From JAUZQZ01 sp964624255 (GTDB lineage: Bacteria > Pseudomonadota > Zetaproteobacteria > Mariprofundales > Mariprofundaceae), in the NCBI GenBank assembly GCA_964624255.1, contig CAZUWV010000005.1, positions 1 to 51,556 of the forward strand: a stretch of DNA of 51,556 bases, in the 5' to 3' direction. Positions 16,140 through 25,650 of the stretch are shown one piece after another. The first letter of the stretch is position 1. Each line of letters starts with the position of its first letter. Position numbers and translations under genes: made by a program. The notes beneath the pieces are model-generated. The model was not told the origin of the DNA. It saw only the letters and a list, made by a program, of their open reading frames with translations, and did no database searches.

Positions 16140-16836
16140 CCAGCAGCGTTCTTTTAATATGATCGATAGCCCTGGTCGGATTCAGACCCTTGGGACAGGC
16201 TTCCATGCAGTTCATAATTTGGTGGCAGCGATACAGTTTAAATGCATCTTCCAGTTGATCCAGACGCTCGCCCGTCGCTTCATCACGCGAATCCTTGATC
16301 CAGCGGTCCGCCTGCAACAAAGTGGCCGGACCCAGAAACCGGTCTCCGTTCCACCACCATGACGGGCACGATGTGGTACAACAGGCGCACAGAATACACT
16401 CATACATACCATCCAGCTCGGCGCGCTCATCTGGTGTCTGTAAACGTTCATGCTCCGGTACGGGCGTTTCGGCCCGCAGCCACGGCTTGATGGATCGGTA
16501 CTGGTTGAAGAAATGCGCGGTATCTACCACCAGATCACGGATGACATCCATACCCGGCAAGGGGTAAATCTTAATCGGCTGCTTCAGACCCGCAACCGGT
16601 GTAATGCATGCCAACCCGTTCACCCCATTGATATTCATCCCGTCCGACCCGCATACCCCTTCGCCACAGGATCGGCGATACGTCAGGGTTCCATCCACAT
16701 GCCATTTGATGTGGTTCAGCACATCCAGCAACTTCATGCCCGGTTTGTTGGCCGGCACTTCGTACGCCTGAATGCCGGGTGCCTGGTCTTTCTCAGGGTT
16801 GAAACGGTAAATTTCCAGTTGAATCGCCGCGCTCAT
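16126..16836 (-). CDS. sdhB: Succinate dehydrogenase iron-sulfur subunit
   Basis: 236 residues. The N-terminal [2Fe-2S] domain has RRSCGEGVCGSDGMNINGVN with a later CIT. The C-terminal domain has CILCACCTTSCPS for the [4Fe-4S] cluster and CHQIMNCMEACPKGLNP for the [3Fe-4S] cluster. This is the standard three-cluster wire from FAD to quinone. The ATG at 16836 shares its A with the sdhA stop (TGATG). WWWNGDRFLGP is the quinone-site segment. Second catalytic gene of the operon, order C-D-A-B-E. Confidence 0.97.
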   Translation of the reverse strand: MSAAIQLEIYRFNPEKDQAPGIQAYEVPANKPGMKLLDVLNHIKWHVDGTLTYRRSCGEGVCGSDGMNINGVNGLACITPVAGLKQPIKIYPLPGMDVIRDLVVDTAHFFNQYRSIKPWLRAETPVPEHERLQTPDERAELDGMYECILCACCTTSCPSWWWNGDRFLGPATLLQADRWIKDSRDEATGERLDQLEDAFKLYRCHQIMNCMEACPKGLNPTRAIDHIKRTLLARKS

Positions 16837-18641
16837 CAATACACCCGTTTCTTCGGTGGAAACGATTTCACCGTCATCGGCCGCATACGCACCGGCTTAT
16901 AATCCAGCCCAATCTCGCTATCCCTGATACTCGCCAGCGTATGCTTCAACCAACTTTTATCATCGCGTTCGGGGTAATCCTCATGCGCATGCGCGCCCCG
17001 CGACTCCTTGCGTGCCAAAGCACTCGCCGCGCTCACCCGCGCCAGTGCCATCAGATTTTCCGCTTCCATCGCCTCAATCAATTCGGTATTGAAGATGGCG
17101 CTGGTATCACTGATGGAAGCTTCGGCAATCTCTTTGACGAGAGCGTCCAGCTTTTCCATACCTTCGCCCATAACCTCTCCGGTACGGTAGACGCCGAAGT
17201 GCTCCTGCATCACCGTTTGCATATCCAGACGAATCTCACTGACACGCCGCGCCCCCTCCGATGACGGTGGACCCCCGCCACCTATCCAGCGGCGCACACG
17301 GCCCACGCCATCCTTCCAGCAATCCGGGTCAAGGGTGGGATGATAACGGTGTTGACGTAAACGTTTCATCACCCTGTTGCCGCAGGCACGCCCAAACACG
17401 ATAATTTCAAGCAGCGAATTACATCCCAGACGATTGGCCCCGTGCACAGATACGCAAGCGGCCTCACCAATGGCAAACAGGCCGGGAACAGCGGCATCCT
17501 CGCCGCCGCTATCCGGCGTCACCACCTCGCCAAAGCGGTTCGCCGGTATGCCGCCCATGGTGTAATGCACCGTCGGCTGTACTGGAATCGATTCCCTGAT
17601 GCAGTCCACATCGGCGAAGCGGAGGGCCAGTTCGTGAATGTTTGGTAAGTGAGACAGAATCAGTTCCTCGCCCAGATGATCCAGTTTGAGAAGAACGTAA
17701 TCCTTGTTTGGGCCGCAGCCGCGGCCTTCCCTGATTTCCAGGACAATCGCACGCGAGACCACATCACGGCTGGCCAAATCCTTGGCCGTGGGGGCGTAGC
17801 GTTCCATAAAGCGTTCACCCTCGGAATTCAGCAAATAACCGCCTTCACCACGCACCCCTTCGGTAATCAGCGGGCCGACATCCGCAATACCCGTAGGGTG
17901 AAACTGGAAGAATTCCATGTCCTCCATCGGCAAACCGGCATCCAGCACCAGCGCGCCGCCATCGCCGGTATTGATATGAGCATTGGTCGTCACCCTGAAA
18001 ATCCGCCCCGCGCCACCTGTCGCCAGTACCACGGCCTTGGCCTGAAACAGGTGATATTTACCGTTGGCAATATCCCAGGCCATGACGCCATGGCAACCTT
18101 CCTCATCACGAATCAAATCAAGAGCGAAAAACTCCTCATAGAAATGCGTCCCGGCGCGCATATTCTGCTGATACAGAGTATGCAAAATGGCATGACCAGT
18201 GCGATCGGCGGCAGCGCAGGAACGTTTGGCCAGCCCTCCTTCGCCGAACTCGCGCATCTGACCGCCAAAAGCCCGCTGAAAGATCCGGCCATCATCCAGG
18301 CGCGTAAACGGCACACCGAAATGCTCCAGCTCGCGCACCACCAGAGGTGCTGCCCGGCACATGTATTCAATCGCATCCTGATCGCCGAGATAATCCGACC
18401 CCTTGACCGTATCATACATATGCCACAACCAGTGATCGGACACCACATTGCCCAACGATGCATTGATGCCACCTTGCGCCGCTCCTGTGTGCGAGCGCGT
18501 CGGCAATACCTTGGTTACCACGGCCACCCGATGTCCGGCATTGGCCAGTTGCAAGGCGCAGCGAAGCCCCGCCCCGCCCGCACCGATAATCACGACATCG
18601 TGAAAATGGTGCTCAACCTTATCCGTAGACAGATAGGACAT
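16836..18641 (-). CDS. sdhA: Succinate dehydrogenase flavoprotein subunit
   Basis: 601 residues. The FAD-binding Rossmann start is DVVIIGAGGAGLRCALQLA. RSHTGAAQGGINASLG holds the His for covalent FAD. FHPTGIADVGPLITEGVRGEGG and the HGANRLGCNSLLEIIVFG region supply substrate and catalytic residues. It oxidises succinate to fumarate on the cytoplasmic side. The ATG at 18641 has a GAGGGTGG upstream. The C-terminus LDYKPVRMRP is standard. It follows sdhD by 26 nt. Confidence 0.98.
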   Translation of the reverse strand: MSYLSTDKVEHHFHDVVIIGAGGAGLRCALQLANAGHRVAVVTKVLPTRSHTGAAQGGINASLGNVVSDHWLWHMYDTVKGSDYLGDQDAIEYMCRAAPLVVRELEHFGVPFTRLDDGRIFQRAFGGQMREFGEGGLAKRSCAAADRTGHAILHTLYQQNMRAGTHFYEEFFALDLIRDEEGCHGVMAWDIANGKYHLFQAKAVVLATGGAGRIFRVTTNAHINTGDGGALVLDAGLPMEDMEFFQFHPTGIADVGPLITEGVRGEGGYLLNSEGERFMERYAPTAKDLASRDVVSRAIVLEIREGRGCGPNKDYVLLKLDHLGEELILSHLPNIHELALRFADVDCIRESIPVQPTVHYTMGGIPANRFGEVVTPDSGGEDAAVPGLFAIGEAACVSVHGANRLGCNSLLEIIVFGRACGNRVMKRLRQHRYHPTLDPDCWKDGVGRVRRWIGGGGPPSSEGARRVSEIRLDMQTVMQEHFGVYRTGEVMGEGMEKLDALVKEIAEASISDTSAIFNTELIEAMEAENLMALARVSAASALARKESRGAHAHEDYPERDDKSWLKHTLASIRDSEIGLDYKPVRMRPMTVKSFPPKKRVY

Positions 18642-18667
18642 GTCTTAGTTTTCCACCCTCAACAAAC

Positions 18668-19030
18668 CTAACCCGCCCATGCCCAAATCATGGATGACCA
18701 CCAGATACCAAAACTGATACCCGCCACCAGCAGCAGCGCCATCAGCGGTATCCGTACCCCGATCCTGTGCACATAATCCTCAACAATGGTTCTGATCCCC
18801 AGATAGGCATGCGTCAGCAATGCAAGCATCAACAGGGTACGTAGCAGGCGCGTGACGGGATAATCGAGAACATTGAGTAGCTCCATTTGTGTGAGCGCGC
18901 CGGAGTACACAACCATCACCAGAACGAAGGACAAGGGCAACAGCACAGCCAGTACCGCTGCGCTGACGCGTTGCAAATACCACTCACTTAAACCATTATG
19001 TGCGGTCCCGAAACGCGCGCCGGTTACCAT
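18668..19030 (-). CDS. sdhD: Succinate dehydrogenase membrane anchor subunit SdhD
   Basis: 120 residues from ATG 19030 (MVTGARFGTAHNG), with three membrane helices. It has the WYLQRVSAAVLAVLLPLSF helix I and LLTHAYLGIRTIVEDYVH, the heme-ligand His and EDYVH motif of SdhD. The gene overlaps the sdhC stop by 7 nt. The same frame is open to 19222 but that extension overlaps sdhC and has no support. With SdhC it binds heme b and quinone. Confidence 0.93.
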   Translation of the reverse strand: MVTGARFGTAHNGLSEWYLQRVSAAVLAVLLPLSFVLVMVVYSGALTQMELLNVLDYPVTRLLRTLLMLALLTHAYLGIRTIVEDYVHRIGVRIPLMALLLVAGISFGIWWSSMIWAWAG

Positions 19031-19392
19031 AAGACGACTCCCAGCGCGGCCATGGAGACCAACCCGGCACTCACAACCATGCGGGCGGCAAGACGCATCA
19101 TCTTCCGGTTTTCTCCCCAGGATGCGTCCAGATATAAAAAGCGGATTCCATTCATAAAGTGATAGATCATGGAAGTGCCCGCCATCCACAACACTACTTT
19201 CCCGAAGGGCGTATGCAGCCATATCTGTACAGCGATAAAATCCTCCGGCCTTCCCTCCACCCCTTGCAATAAATACAGGTAGACTGGCACAAACAGCACC
19301 ACGACAACGCCGCTTACGCGGTGCGCAATACTGGCCAGCATGCCTGGGTGCCAGCGGTAAATGGACAGCCGGGGAGAAAGGGGCCGTTTCAT
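19024..19392 (-). CDS. sdhC: Succinate dehydrogenase cytochrome b556 subunit SdhC
   Basis: About 122 residues beginning MKRPLSPRLSIYRWHPGML, which matches the conserved RPLSPHLxIYR start of SdhC. The Ser and Arg in SIAHRVSGV belong to the quinone site, and SMIYHFMNGIRFLYLD holds the heme-ligand His. Three membrane helices are visible. An upstream GTG at 19416 in the same frame would add eight residues; neither has a convincing ribosome site, so I use the start that fits the family. First gene of the operon. Confidence 0.93.
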   Translation of the reverse strand: MKRPLSPRLSIYRWHPGMLASIAHRVSGVVVVLFVPVYLYLLQGVEGRPEDFIAVQIWLHTPFGKVVLWMAGTSMIYHFMNGIRFLYLDASWGENRKMMRLAARMVVSAGLVSMAALGVVLW

Positions 19393-19423
19393 CGTCGGTA
19401 TTCTGTTCTCTGCCACAGACCTA

Positions 19424-19452
19424 GGTATAAGTCATACACGACGACATGGCAA
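19424..19452 (-). promoter_or_regulatory. Candidate sigma70-type promoter for sdhC
   Basis: On the minus strand TTGCCA (19447-19452) and TATACC (19424-19429) are separated by exactly 17 nt. They match the -35 consensus at 5 of 6 and the -10 at 4 of 6. They sit in the 62-nt gap between the nnrD stop and sdhC, placing a transcription start near 19417. That would leave GTG 19416 almost leaderless and favour ATG 19392. Confidence 0.5.
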
Positions 19453-19454
19453 GG

Positions 19455-20948
19455 TTAGAATGTATCGCGGATCGCGGCCATCCGATCCGGCAACTCTCCG
19501 GCACGATACCAACCGGATCGCTCACCGGCCATGGCGTGCAGGCCGACAGCGGCAGGAATGGCAACCGATGCCTTGATCCTCTGCCCCAGAAAACCGGCGA
19601 TCGCACCGGTCAGTACGTCCCCACTCCCCGCCGTTGCCAAACGATTGGAGCCGAAAGGACAAACCCAGACAGCGAATTCCGGCGATACCACAAGACTTTC
19701 AGCGCCTTTCAGGACAACCCAGCCACGCAGCGCTTCGGCCAGCTTCAGGGCCGATCCCAGCCGGTCCCGTCGCACCTCTGCCGCAGAGCATCCAAGCAGG
19801 CGGGCCGCTTCGCCCGCATGAGGGGTAAACACCGTAAGCGCGCTACGCGCCCTGGCATGCGTCTTGAGTGCTTCGTCGGACGCCAGCATATTCAGCGCAT
19901 CCGCATCCAGCACCAGTGGGGTACCCGTCGCCAGAATATCTTGCAACAAAGACTGTTGATGTGTTCCCCAACCGGGTCCGGCAATGAGCGCATGGGCGGA
20001 TTGCCATGGCGCAGCATCCTGTGGATGTACCATTACCTCCAGGCAAGATGCCGCGATCACGGGGTAAACAGACGCATCGCAGGCAATACTGGCCAATCCC
20101 GCATGTACGCTCATCGCCCCCATGGCCGCCAGCCTGGGCGCACCGGTATATCCCCGGCTTCCACCAAATACCCATACATGCCCAAAGTTGGCTTTGTGCG
20201 CATCCCGCGGATGTCCCGAGAAGGCTGACCTGATGGCCGATTCATCGAGCACCACGGCTCCAGCGACACCGTTCGGAACTGCTGCATATGCACCATGGAT
20301 GGAGGACCCGGAGATCCCGATGTCCGCAGGCGATAAAATTTTACCCGAAAAATCGCGCCCCTCATCCAGCCAATGTCCCCACTTTGTCGTGGCTACCGGT
20401 AGCGTCCAGTCCGCATCTACCGCCACGCCCATCACTTTACCCGTATCGCCATGAATACCGCTGGGGATATCCACGGACAGGACAGGCCTGTCCGATGCGT
20501 TAATATCATCCACAACCCTTCGCATCTGACCTCGCAGTGGCCTTGAAAGCCCTGTTCCGAACAGAGCATCCACGACAATAACAGATCGGGAGAGCCAGCG
20601 CCCCAGCATGCCGCCGTTATTTCCGCAAAAACGAACCTTGGCTCCGGCCTGTTGCGCCAGTCGGGCATACTCGGCCACATCCCCCCGCAATTCATCGGGA
20701 TCAGAAACGGCGACAACCGTAACCTGCATATTCCGTCCGGCCAATACGCATGCCGCCGCATAGCCGTCACCACCGTTATTGCCGGAACCTGCCACGATGA
20801 CGATGCGGCCACTATCCGGCCTGCATTGCAGCACGGCATTGGCCACTGCCCGCCCGGCTCGCCCCATCAGCGTGCCTGCCGCTACGCCTTGCGCGACTGT
20901 TCTCTGGTCCGCCCAACGCATTTGTCCTACTGTCAAAACACCCTTCAT
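19455..20948 (-). CDS. nnrD: Bifunctional NAD(P)H-hydrate epimerase / ADP-dependent dehydratase
   Basis: 497 residues with two repair domains for damaged NAD(P)H hydrates. The N-terminal YjeF-type epimerase half has VAGSGNNGGDGYAAA and VVDALFGTGLSRPL with SVDIPSGIHGDTG. The C-terminal ribokinase-like dehydratase half has FGGSRGYTGAPRLAAMGA, VLDADALNML, FTPHAGEAARLLG, KGAESLV and LATAGSGDVLTGAIAGFL. ATG 20948 lies directly after the acpS stop with GGGAGGG upstream. It is last in the recO-pdxJ-acpS-nnrD run. Confidence 0.95.
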   Translation of the reverse strand: MKGVLTVGQMRWADQRTVAQGVAAGTLMGRAGRAVANAVLQCRPDSGRIVIVAGSGNNGGDGYAAACVLAGRNMQVTVVAVSDPDELRGDVAEYARLAQQAGAKVRFCGNNGGMLGRWLSRSVIVVDALFGTGLSRPLRGQMRRVVDDINASDRPVLSVDIPSGIHGDTGKVMGVAVDADWTLPVATTKWGHWLDEGRDFSGKILSPADIGISGSSIHGAYAAVPNGVAGAVVLDESAIRSAFSGHPRDAHKANFGHVWVFGGSRGYTGAPRLAAMGAMSVHAGLASIACDASVYPVIAASCLEVMVHPQDAAPWQSAHALIAGPGWGTHQQSLLQDILATGTPLVLDADALNMLASDEALKTHARARSALTVFTPHAGEAARLLGCSAAEVRRDRLGSALKLAEALRGWVVLKGAESLVVSPEFAVWVCPFGSNRLATAGSGDVLTGAIAGFLGQRIKASVAIPAAVGLHAMAGERSGWYRAGELPDRMAAIRDTF

Positions 20949-20949
20949 T

Positions 20950-21333
20950 CTACCCTCCCTCAGCCACGGCAAAAGCCATCGCTACCCCGTCATCATCGGT
21001 GAGTGACACGTGCACGATCGAAATATTCAGTCTCGACGCAGCCTCTTCCGCACCGCCATAGAGATTGATTTCCGGCTTTCCCGATACATGATGGACCGTT
21101 TCGATATAGATCGGAGCCACGCCCTGGCGAAACCCGGTCGCCAACGCCTTGGCCACCGCCTCTTTGGCCGCGAACAGCATGGCCAGCCTGCGCGCAAAAT
21201 CACCTTTCGACCGTGCCTGGCGGATTTCATCGGACGTATAGACCCTGTGTATGAAACGGTCCCCAAAACGCTCCAGACTGAACTCAATGCGTGCGATTTC
21301 GATCCGGTCCACACCGATGCCGACAATACTCAT
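20950..21333 (-). CDS. acpS: Holo-[acyl-carrier-protein] synthase
   Basis: 127 residues. MSIVGIGVDRIEIARIE is the Mg-binding N-terminus of AcpS, and RLAMLFAAKEAVAKALATGF contains the conserved FAxKEAxxKA motif. It transfers 4'-phosphopantetheine from CoA to acyl carrier protein. The start overlaps the pdxJ stop as ATGA, the common pdxJ-acpS coupling. Confidence 0.96.
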   Translation of the reverse strand: MSIVGIGVDRIEIARIEFSLERFGDRFIHRVYTSDEIRQARSKGDFARRLAMLFAAKEAVAKALATGFRQGVAPIYIETVHHVSGKPEINLYGGAEEAASRLNISIVHVSLTDDDGVAMAFAVAEGG

Positions 21334-22058
21334 CCGTCTTGCGTTGATGCGCGTCGCATCAACGCCTTGAAGTCAGCCACAGCCTGTTTTAGCCCCTTGA
21401 ATACCGCGTCCGCAACAATGGCATGACCAATATTCAGTCCCTCAATTTCAGGAATAGAGACCATGGCGAGCGTATTGTCCAGTGTTAAACCATGCCCGGC
21501 ATGCACGCTCATCCCCAAATCTGCGGCGCGCTTTGCGGCCAGCACAATACGAGCCAACTCATGACCGCGCGTTTTCCCTTCCCTATTCGCATAATGCCCG
21601 GTATGCAATTCCACGACCGGCGCACCCATGGCATACGCAGCGTCAACCTGGTCCGGGTGTGGGTCAATGAACATGGAAACACGCACCCCGACATCGGTCA
21701 GACGCTCCACCACGCTTTGCAGGCGAACGCGGTGCGTGACCACATCCAGCCCACCTTCCGTTGTTAATTCTTCGCGATTCTCCGGCACTAGACAGCAGGC
21801 CGCCGGACTTAATTGACAGCAAATGGATACCATTTCATTGGTCGCCGCCATTTCCATATTCAGGTGCAGATCCGGTATGCTGGACAGACGTTGCATATCG
21901 GCATCCTGGATATGCCTGCGATCCTCGCGCAGATGAGCAGTAATGCCATCGGCGCCGCCTGCCATACACTCTCCCGCCGCCCGCATCGGGTCGGGATAGG
22001 CTGTCTTCCGCGCCTGGCGCAATGTGCCGATATGGTCAATGTTGACGCCCAAATGCAT
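21330..22058 (-). CDS. pdxJ: Pyridoxine 5'-phosphate synthase
   Basis: 242 residues. MHLGVNIDHIGTLRQARKT is the classic PdxJ start, followed by GITAHLREDRRHI, VELHTGHYAN, VHAGHGLTLDN and the phosphate-binding LNIGHAIVADAVF. It condenses 1-deoxyxylulose 5-phosphate with aminoacetone phosphate derivatives in vitamin B6 synthesis. AAGGAAGGAG ends 8 nt before the ATG. Lies between recO and acpS as in many proteobacteria. Confidence 0.97.
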   Translation of the reverse strand: MHLGVNIDHIGTLRQARKTAYPDPMRAAGECMAGGADGITAHLREDRRHIQDADMQRLSSIPDLHLNMEMAATNEMVSICCQLSPAACCLVPENREELTTEGGLDVVTHRVRLQSVVERLTDVGVRVSMFIDPHPDQVDAAYAMGAPVVELHTGHYANREGKTRGHELARIVLAAKRAADLGMSVHAGHGLTLDNTLAMVSIPEIEGLNIGHAIVADAVFKGLKQAVADFKALMRRASTQDG

Positions 22059-22105
22059 AGTGTCACTCCTTCCTTTTTAATAACACAGCCCCACGGACCA
22101 TGCCA

Positions 22106-22765
22106 TTAAAAAGATGGCTTCAAGCCGTGATGACGTAATATATCCTGAATCATCCGTCGCCACATCTTCTGGTCGTGTGGCGGTAAATATACATTGGGAT
22201 GGTGCATGTAGCCAAGAATACCCTTACGCAGTCCGAAACTTACCCCTGCTCCGCTCCCGCATGTCGGGCAGCAAAGTTCCGCGCCGGTCCATTGAAAAGC
22301 ATCTCCAGCCTCGGCGCAGCGCCAGCAATGATCCAGCGAGCCAACCCACCCCTCTTTTCGCAATAGATCCCATGCACCAGCCAGTATGCCGACATCCTGT
22401 TTTCGCTCATCCAGAACACCCATAGCATGCATCAATTCGGCGTAACCATGCATCCCTCCTTCACGAAACAACCCAGCGGCCAGCGCATTCAATTGCAAAC
22501 CTTCAAGGCTTCTTTGCTCATCCAGCAAAGTGGGACCGCGTTCAATGTCTACCAGCGTCCCCATGCCGGTGCGCCCGGGGCGCCATGCAATCGTCAACTT
22601 ACAAAGCGGTGCCAAAGCGGCCCGAAAAGGGCTTTTAGCGCGCCGCACACCCCGCGCCATCAGTGAAACACGCCCATGTTCGCGGCTCAGAATATGGATA
22701 ATAAATGAGGTTTCGCCGTAAGGGATACGGCGCAACAGCAGTGCATCATCACGAACTTCCGCCAT
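22106..22765 (-). CDS. recO: DNA repair protein RecO
   Basis: 219 residues, slightly shorter than the E. coli protein. The N-terminal OB fold contains LLRRIPYGETSFIIHILSREHG and GVRRAKSPFRAALAPL. A zinc-binding cluster, CWRC...CCPTC, sits near residues 147-170, as in RecO of Deinococcus. It mediates RecA loading in the RecFOR pathway. It is the first gene of the minus-strand run and faces the HAD gene across a 244-bp divergent gap in which I see no clear promoter. Confidence 0.92.
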   Translation of the reverse strand: MAEVRDDALLLRRIPYGETSFIIHILSREHGRVSLMARGVRRAKSPFRAALAPLCKLTIAWRPGRTGMGTLVDIERGPTLLDEQRSLEGLQLNALAAGLFREGGMHGYAELMHAMGVLDERKQDVGILAGAWDLLRKEGWVGSLDHCWRCAEAGDAFQWTGAELCCPTCGSGAGVSFGLRKGILGYMHHPNVYLPPHDQKMWRRMIQDILRHHGLKPSF

Positions 22766-23009
22766 CAGAGTATCACCCGTTCAGCCTGCGTTCAAACGCT
22801 TGATTCGCATGCGCTTTACAGCAGTTGTTCAAAAGTTCTTTCATATGAGTCCCTTTCATCGGCATAAAGAGTCATATGGTTACACCATCAACATGCTCGC
22901 GCAATAAACATAACATCCTCATTCTACAATTCGGGAGCCGGCATTGAATATGGATGCAGCGTGTAGCCGATGCCTGTCCGCCTACCGTCAGATAGCATAA
23001 CATGCGGCA

Positions 23010-23685
23010 ATGCCTTTTGATCTGGCGGTTATCGACCTGGACAACACACTGTATGCAGCGGATTCCAACGTATTCGCACGCATGGACGAGCGCATGACCG
23101 CATTTGTCGCCCGCGAGCTGAACATCGCCTCCACCGAAGCCAATGCTTTGCGCATCAATTACTGGAAAGAATATGGTACGACGTTGCGTGGTCTTATGCT
23201 ACATCACGGTATGGAGCCGGAGGCATTCCTGCATGAAGTACACGACATCAGCGTACACGAAATACTGGTGCCGGATATTGAGCTGGATCAGGCGCTGGCT
23301 CACCTCCCCTGCCGCAAGGTTATTCACACCAATGGCATCCGTGAACATGCGATTCGCGTGCTGGAAGCACTGGACGTAGCACACCACTTCGCCGCCATTT
23401 ACGATATTCGCTTCAATCACTACCAACCCAAACCATCCTCCGCCACCCTGTCTGCACTGGTTAAATTGGAAGGTGCGGTGCCGCACCGAACCGTGGTTAT
23501 CGACGACATGGAAGATAACCTCGCGGCGGCCCGCGCCATTGGCGCGCAAACGGCACTGATTTCGACCCGAACACCCGTTAGACAATGGGATTTCCATGCC
23601 ACATCCCTACCCCTCCTGATCCACCTTGGGGGTATCGTGAATCATTCAGGCTGTATTGGTGCCGCTGAATCAGGTATCATGCGGT

Positions 23686-23687
<2 letters not shown>
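23010..23687 (+). CDS. HAD-family pyrimidine 5'-nucleotidase-like phosphatase
   Basis: 225 residues. The HAD motifs are visible: motif I DLDNTLY (DxDxT), motif II THTNG-type region VIHTNGIREHA, the Lys in YQPKPSSATLSAL, and motif IV VIDDMEDNLAAARAIGAQ. The helical cap and the DLDNTLYAAD start resemble the Sdt1/Phm8-type pyrimidine 5'-nucleotidases. No close substrate assignment is possible. The stop codon coincides with the first bases of the RNase P RNA, so its 3' end and rnpB processing may interfere. Confidence 0.85.
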
Positions 23688-24066
<379 letters not shown>

Positions 24067-24181
24067 CGCTTTTCTTCCCGCTTCATATGCGGGCCTGGCG
24101 CTCATTCGATTTCAGCCCGGGCTGTTTGTGGGCGGGTTCAGGCTGGAATGAATGAGCCAGAACTTTCCGACGGAGGTAGTC

Positions 24182-24655
24182 GTGACCATCGAATTTGCAG
24201 GCGTGGCGAAAGCCAGAAAATTGAGGGAATACTTTGCTCGCCACGGCCGAATCTACATTGTGGTTAATGCCACGGGTGATGACGTGATTGTGCCGGGGCA
24301 TCTGCATGGTGATCCCGCGTTGCGCCTAGTCCTGAACGCGCGCATGCCGCAGGCTATTATCATCAGGAACGATACACTGGAATCCAAATTCTCTTTTTCC
24401 GGCAGTTTGTTTCACTGCTGCATCCCCATGCATGCGATCTGGGCAGCCTATGTGCCGGAACAAAGAATAGAGAACGGCATCCTGTGGGATGACGATGTAC
24501 CAGAAACGATTCGTGCTGTCGCCAAAGCCGTGCGCGACACACACGAAGAGGATGATCGGCATGAGGCGCAACATTCGGAAGCAAGCCCCCTGGTATCGGA
24601 GAATAAAGAGGGCAGGCGTGGCCGACAAGTGGGGCATTTGCGGGTGATTAAATAA
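24182..24655 (+). CDS. sspB: ClpXP specificity-enhancing factor SspB-like
   Basis: About 157 residues. The region VVNATGDDVIVPGHL, LNARMPQAIIIRNDTLESKF, SFSGSLFHCCIPMHAIWAAYVPE and ENGILW follows the SspB beta-fold in order, and the acidic or basic disordered tail ending KEGRRGRQVGHLRVIK resembles the ClpX-binding tail. SspB delivers ssrA-tagged proteins to ClpXP. GTG 24182 has GGAGG 5 nt upstream; ATG 24152 in frame is the alternative with a weaker site. It lacks the usual neighbour sspA. The DUF2066 gene starts 2 nt later. Confidence 0.83.
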   Translation: MTIEFAGVAKARKLREYFARHGRIYIVVNATGDDVIVPGHLHGDPALRLVLNARMPQAIIIRNDTLESKFSFSGSLFHCCIPMHAIWAAYVPEQRIENGILWDDDVPETIRAVAKAVRDTHEEDDRHEAQHSEASPLVSENKEGRRGRQVGHLRVIK

Positions 24656-24657
24656 TC

Positions 24658-25650
24658 TTGCGCCCGGTGGTACACCGTTTCGGTATCCTGGCCTTGCTGG
24701 GTTTGTGCTTACTGACCGCGCCATCACGGCTTCTGGCACAACCGAATGATGCGCGCCTGCGCATTGCTATCACCGCAGAAAATATGCAAAACGCCCGCGC
24801 GGATACCCGCCAGGCTGGCACCCGATCTACCGGTATCCGGTTATCGAATACAAAACTGGCCCTGCGTCTTGCCTTGCCGCGCTTGTGGGACCGCATCATA
24901 CCCGAGGACATGCGCTCGCAAGCCGACGCCATCGCGCCAAGCTATGGCCTGGTCGCACGCATCATTCCCGGTGAGAAACAGACCACCGTCGAATTTGATG
25001 GCAAACGCGTCTTCCGTACACTTGAGAAGGATCACATCCCCGCCATAGTCACGGAACCGCACTTTCATCTCGTCCTCCATGTACGAAACAGTGCCGGGCT
25101 CGAAATGGACCAGACCGATACCCTGCTCATGGGCGTAGCAGAAGACTTCTCTCCAAGATGGGGCATTGCACTGGCCGATAATACCCCGGGGATCATAGCC
25201 ACCTGGCAGTGGCTAGATAATGAACAGGTCATGCTTAGCCTGCGCGGAAATTCGCGCTTGCAAGAGTTCTCAGAAACGCGTGTCATAACGGACGCTGACC
25301 CGTTACCACAGCTTTCAGCCTGGCTCAGGGAAGTCCTGCTCAAGGCGCGTGATGCCTATGCTTCTGATGTAAAAAACGTGGAAAGTTCCCATCATGCGAG
25401 TCCCGAAGTCGAGCAACAATTCATCCTGACCATCGACCGGAAAACACCGTTGATAGCACAAGTGGCATTGGAAGACGCTCTTGGCGACGATTCGCGTGTC
25501 CACCGAATGCTGCCTCTCAGTTTGAGTAGTACGCGTCAGCGTTATCTGCTGGTACTGAAGGGAATCGACAATAGTTGGTTAACGGAATGGTTCAAGCGTC
25601 GAGGCTATCTGCTGACGGCATTACCTGAAGGGGGATGGATAGCCCAATGA
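24658..25650 (+). CDS. DUF2066 family secreted protein
   Basis: 330 residues. A signal peptide (FGILALLGLCLLTAPSRLLAQ) leads a mature alpha-beta protein. The context of DUF2066, CDP-alcohol transferase, PerM and Hda in a row is a conserved proteobacterial arrangement, and the sequence fits DUF2066 (NTKLALRLALPRLWDRIIPE in the N-terminal part; WLTEWFKRRGYLL near the end). Function unknown. The TTG start at 24658 is 2 nt after the sspB stop and has no clear ribosome site, which suggests translational coupling. An in-frame ATG comes only after the signal peptide. Confidence 0.75.
   Translation: MRPVVHRFGILALLGLCLLTAPSRLLAQPNDARLRIAITAENMQNARADTRQAGTRSTGIRLSNTKLALRLALPRLWDRIIPEDMRSQADAIAPSYGLVARIIPGEKQTTVEFDGKRVFRTLEKDHIPAIVTEPHFHLVLHVRNSAGLEMDQTDTLLMGVAEDFSPRWGIALADNTPGIIATWQWLDNEQVMLSLRGNSRLQEFSETRVITDADPLPQLSAWLREVLLKARDAYASDVKNVESSHHASPEVEQQFILTIDRKTPLIAQVALEDALGDDSRVHRMLPLSLSSTRQRYLLVLKGIDNSWLTEWFKRRGYLLTALPEGGWIAQ

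Noticed and set aside
17649..18671. A long plus-strand open frame of about 340 codons opposite sdhA
   Set aside because: It is antisense to a clear succinate dehydrogenase flavoprotein, its product has no recognisable domains, and its codon pattern mirrors the sdhA third positions.
24077..24150. CCCGC-GCGGG and AGCCCGGGCT stems after rnpB as a terminator
   Set aside because: Neither stem is followed by a T run, so I do not call a terminator, and sspB may be reached by readthrough.
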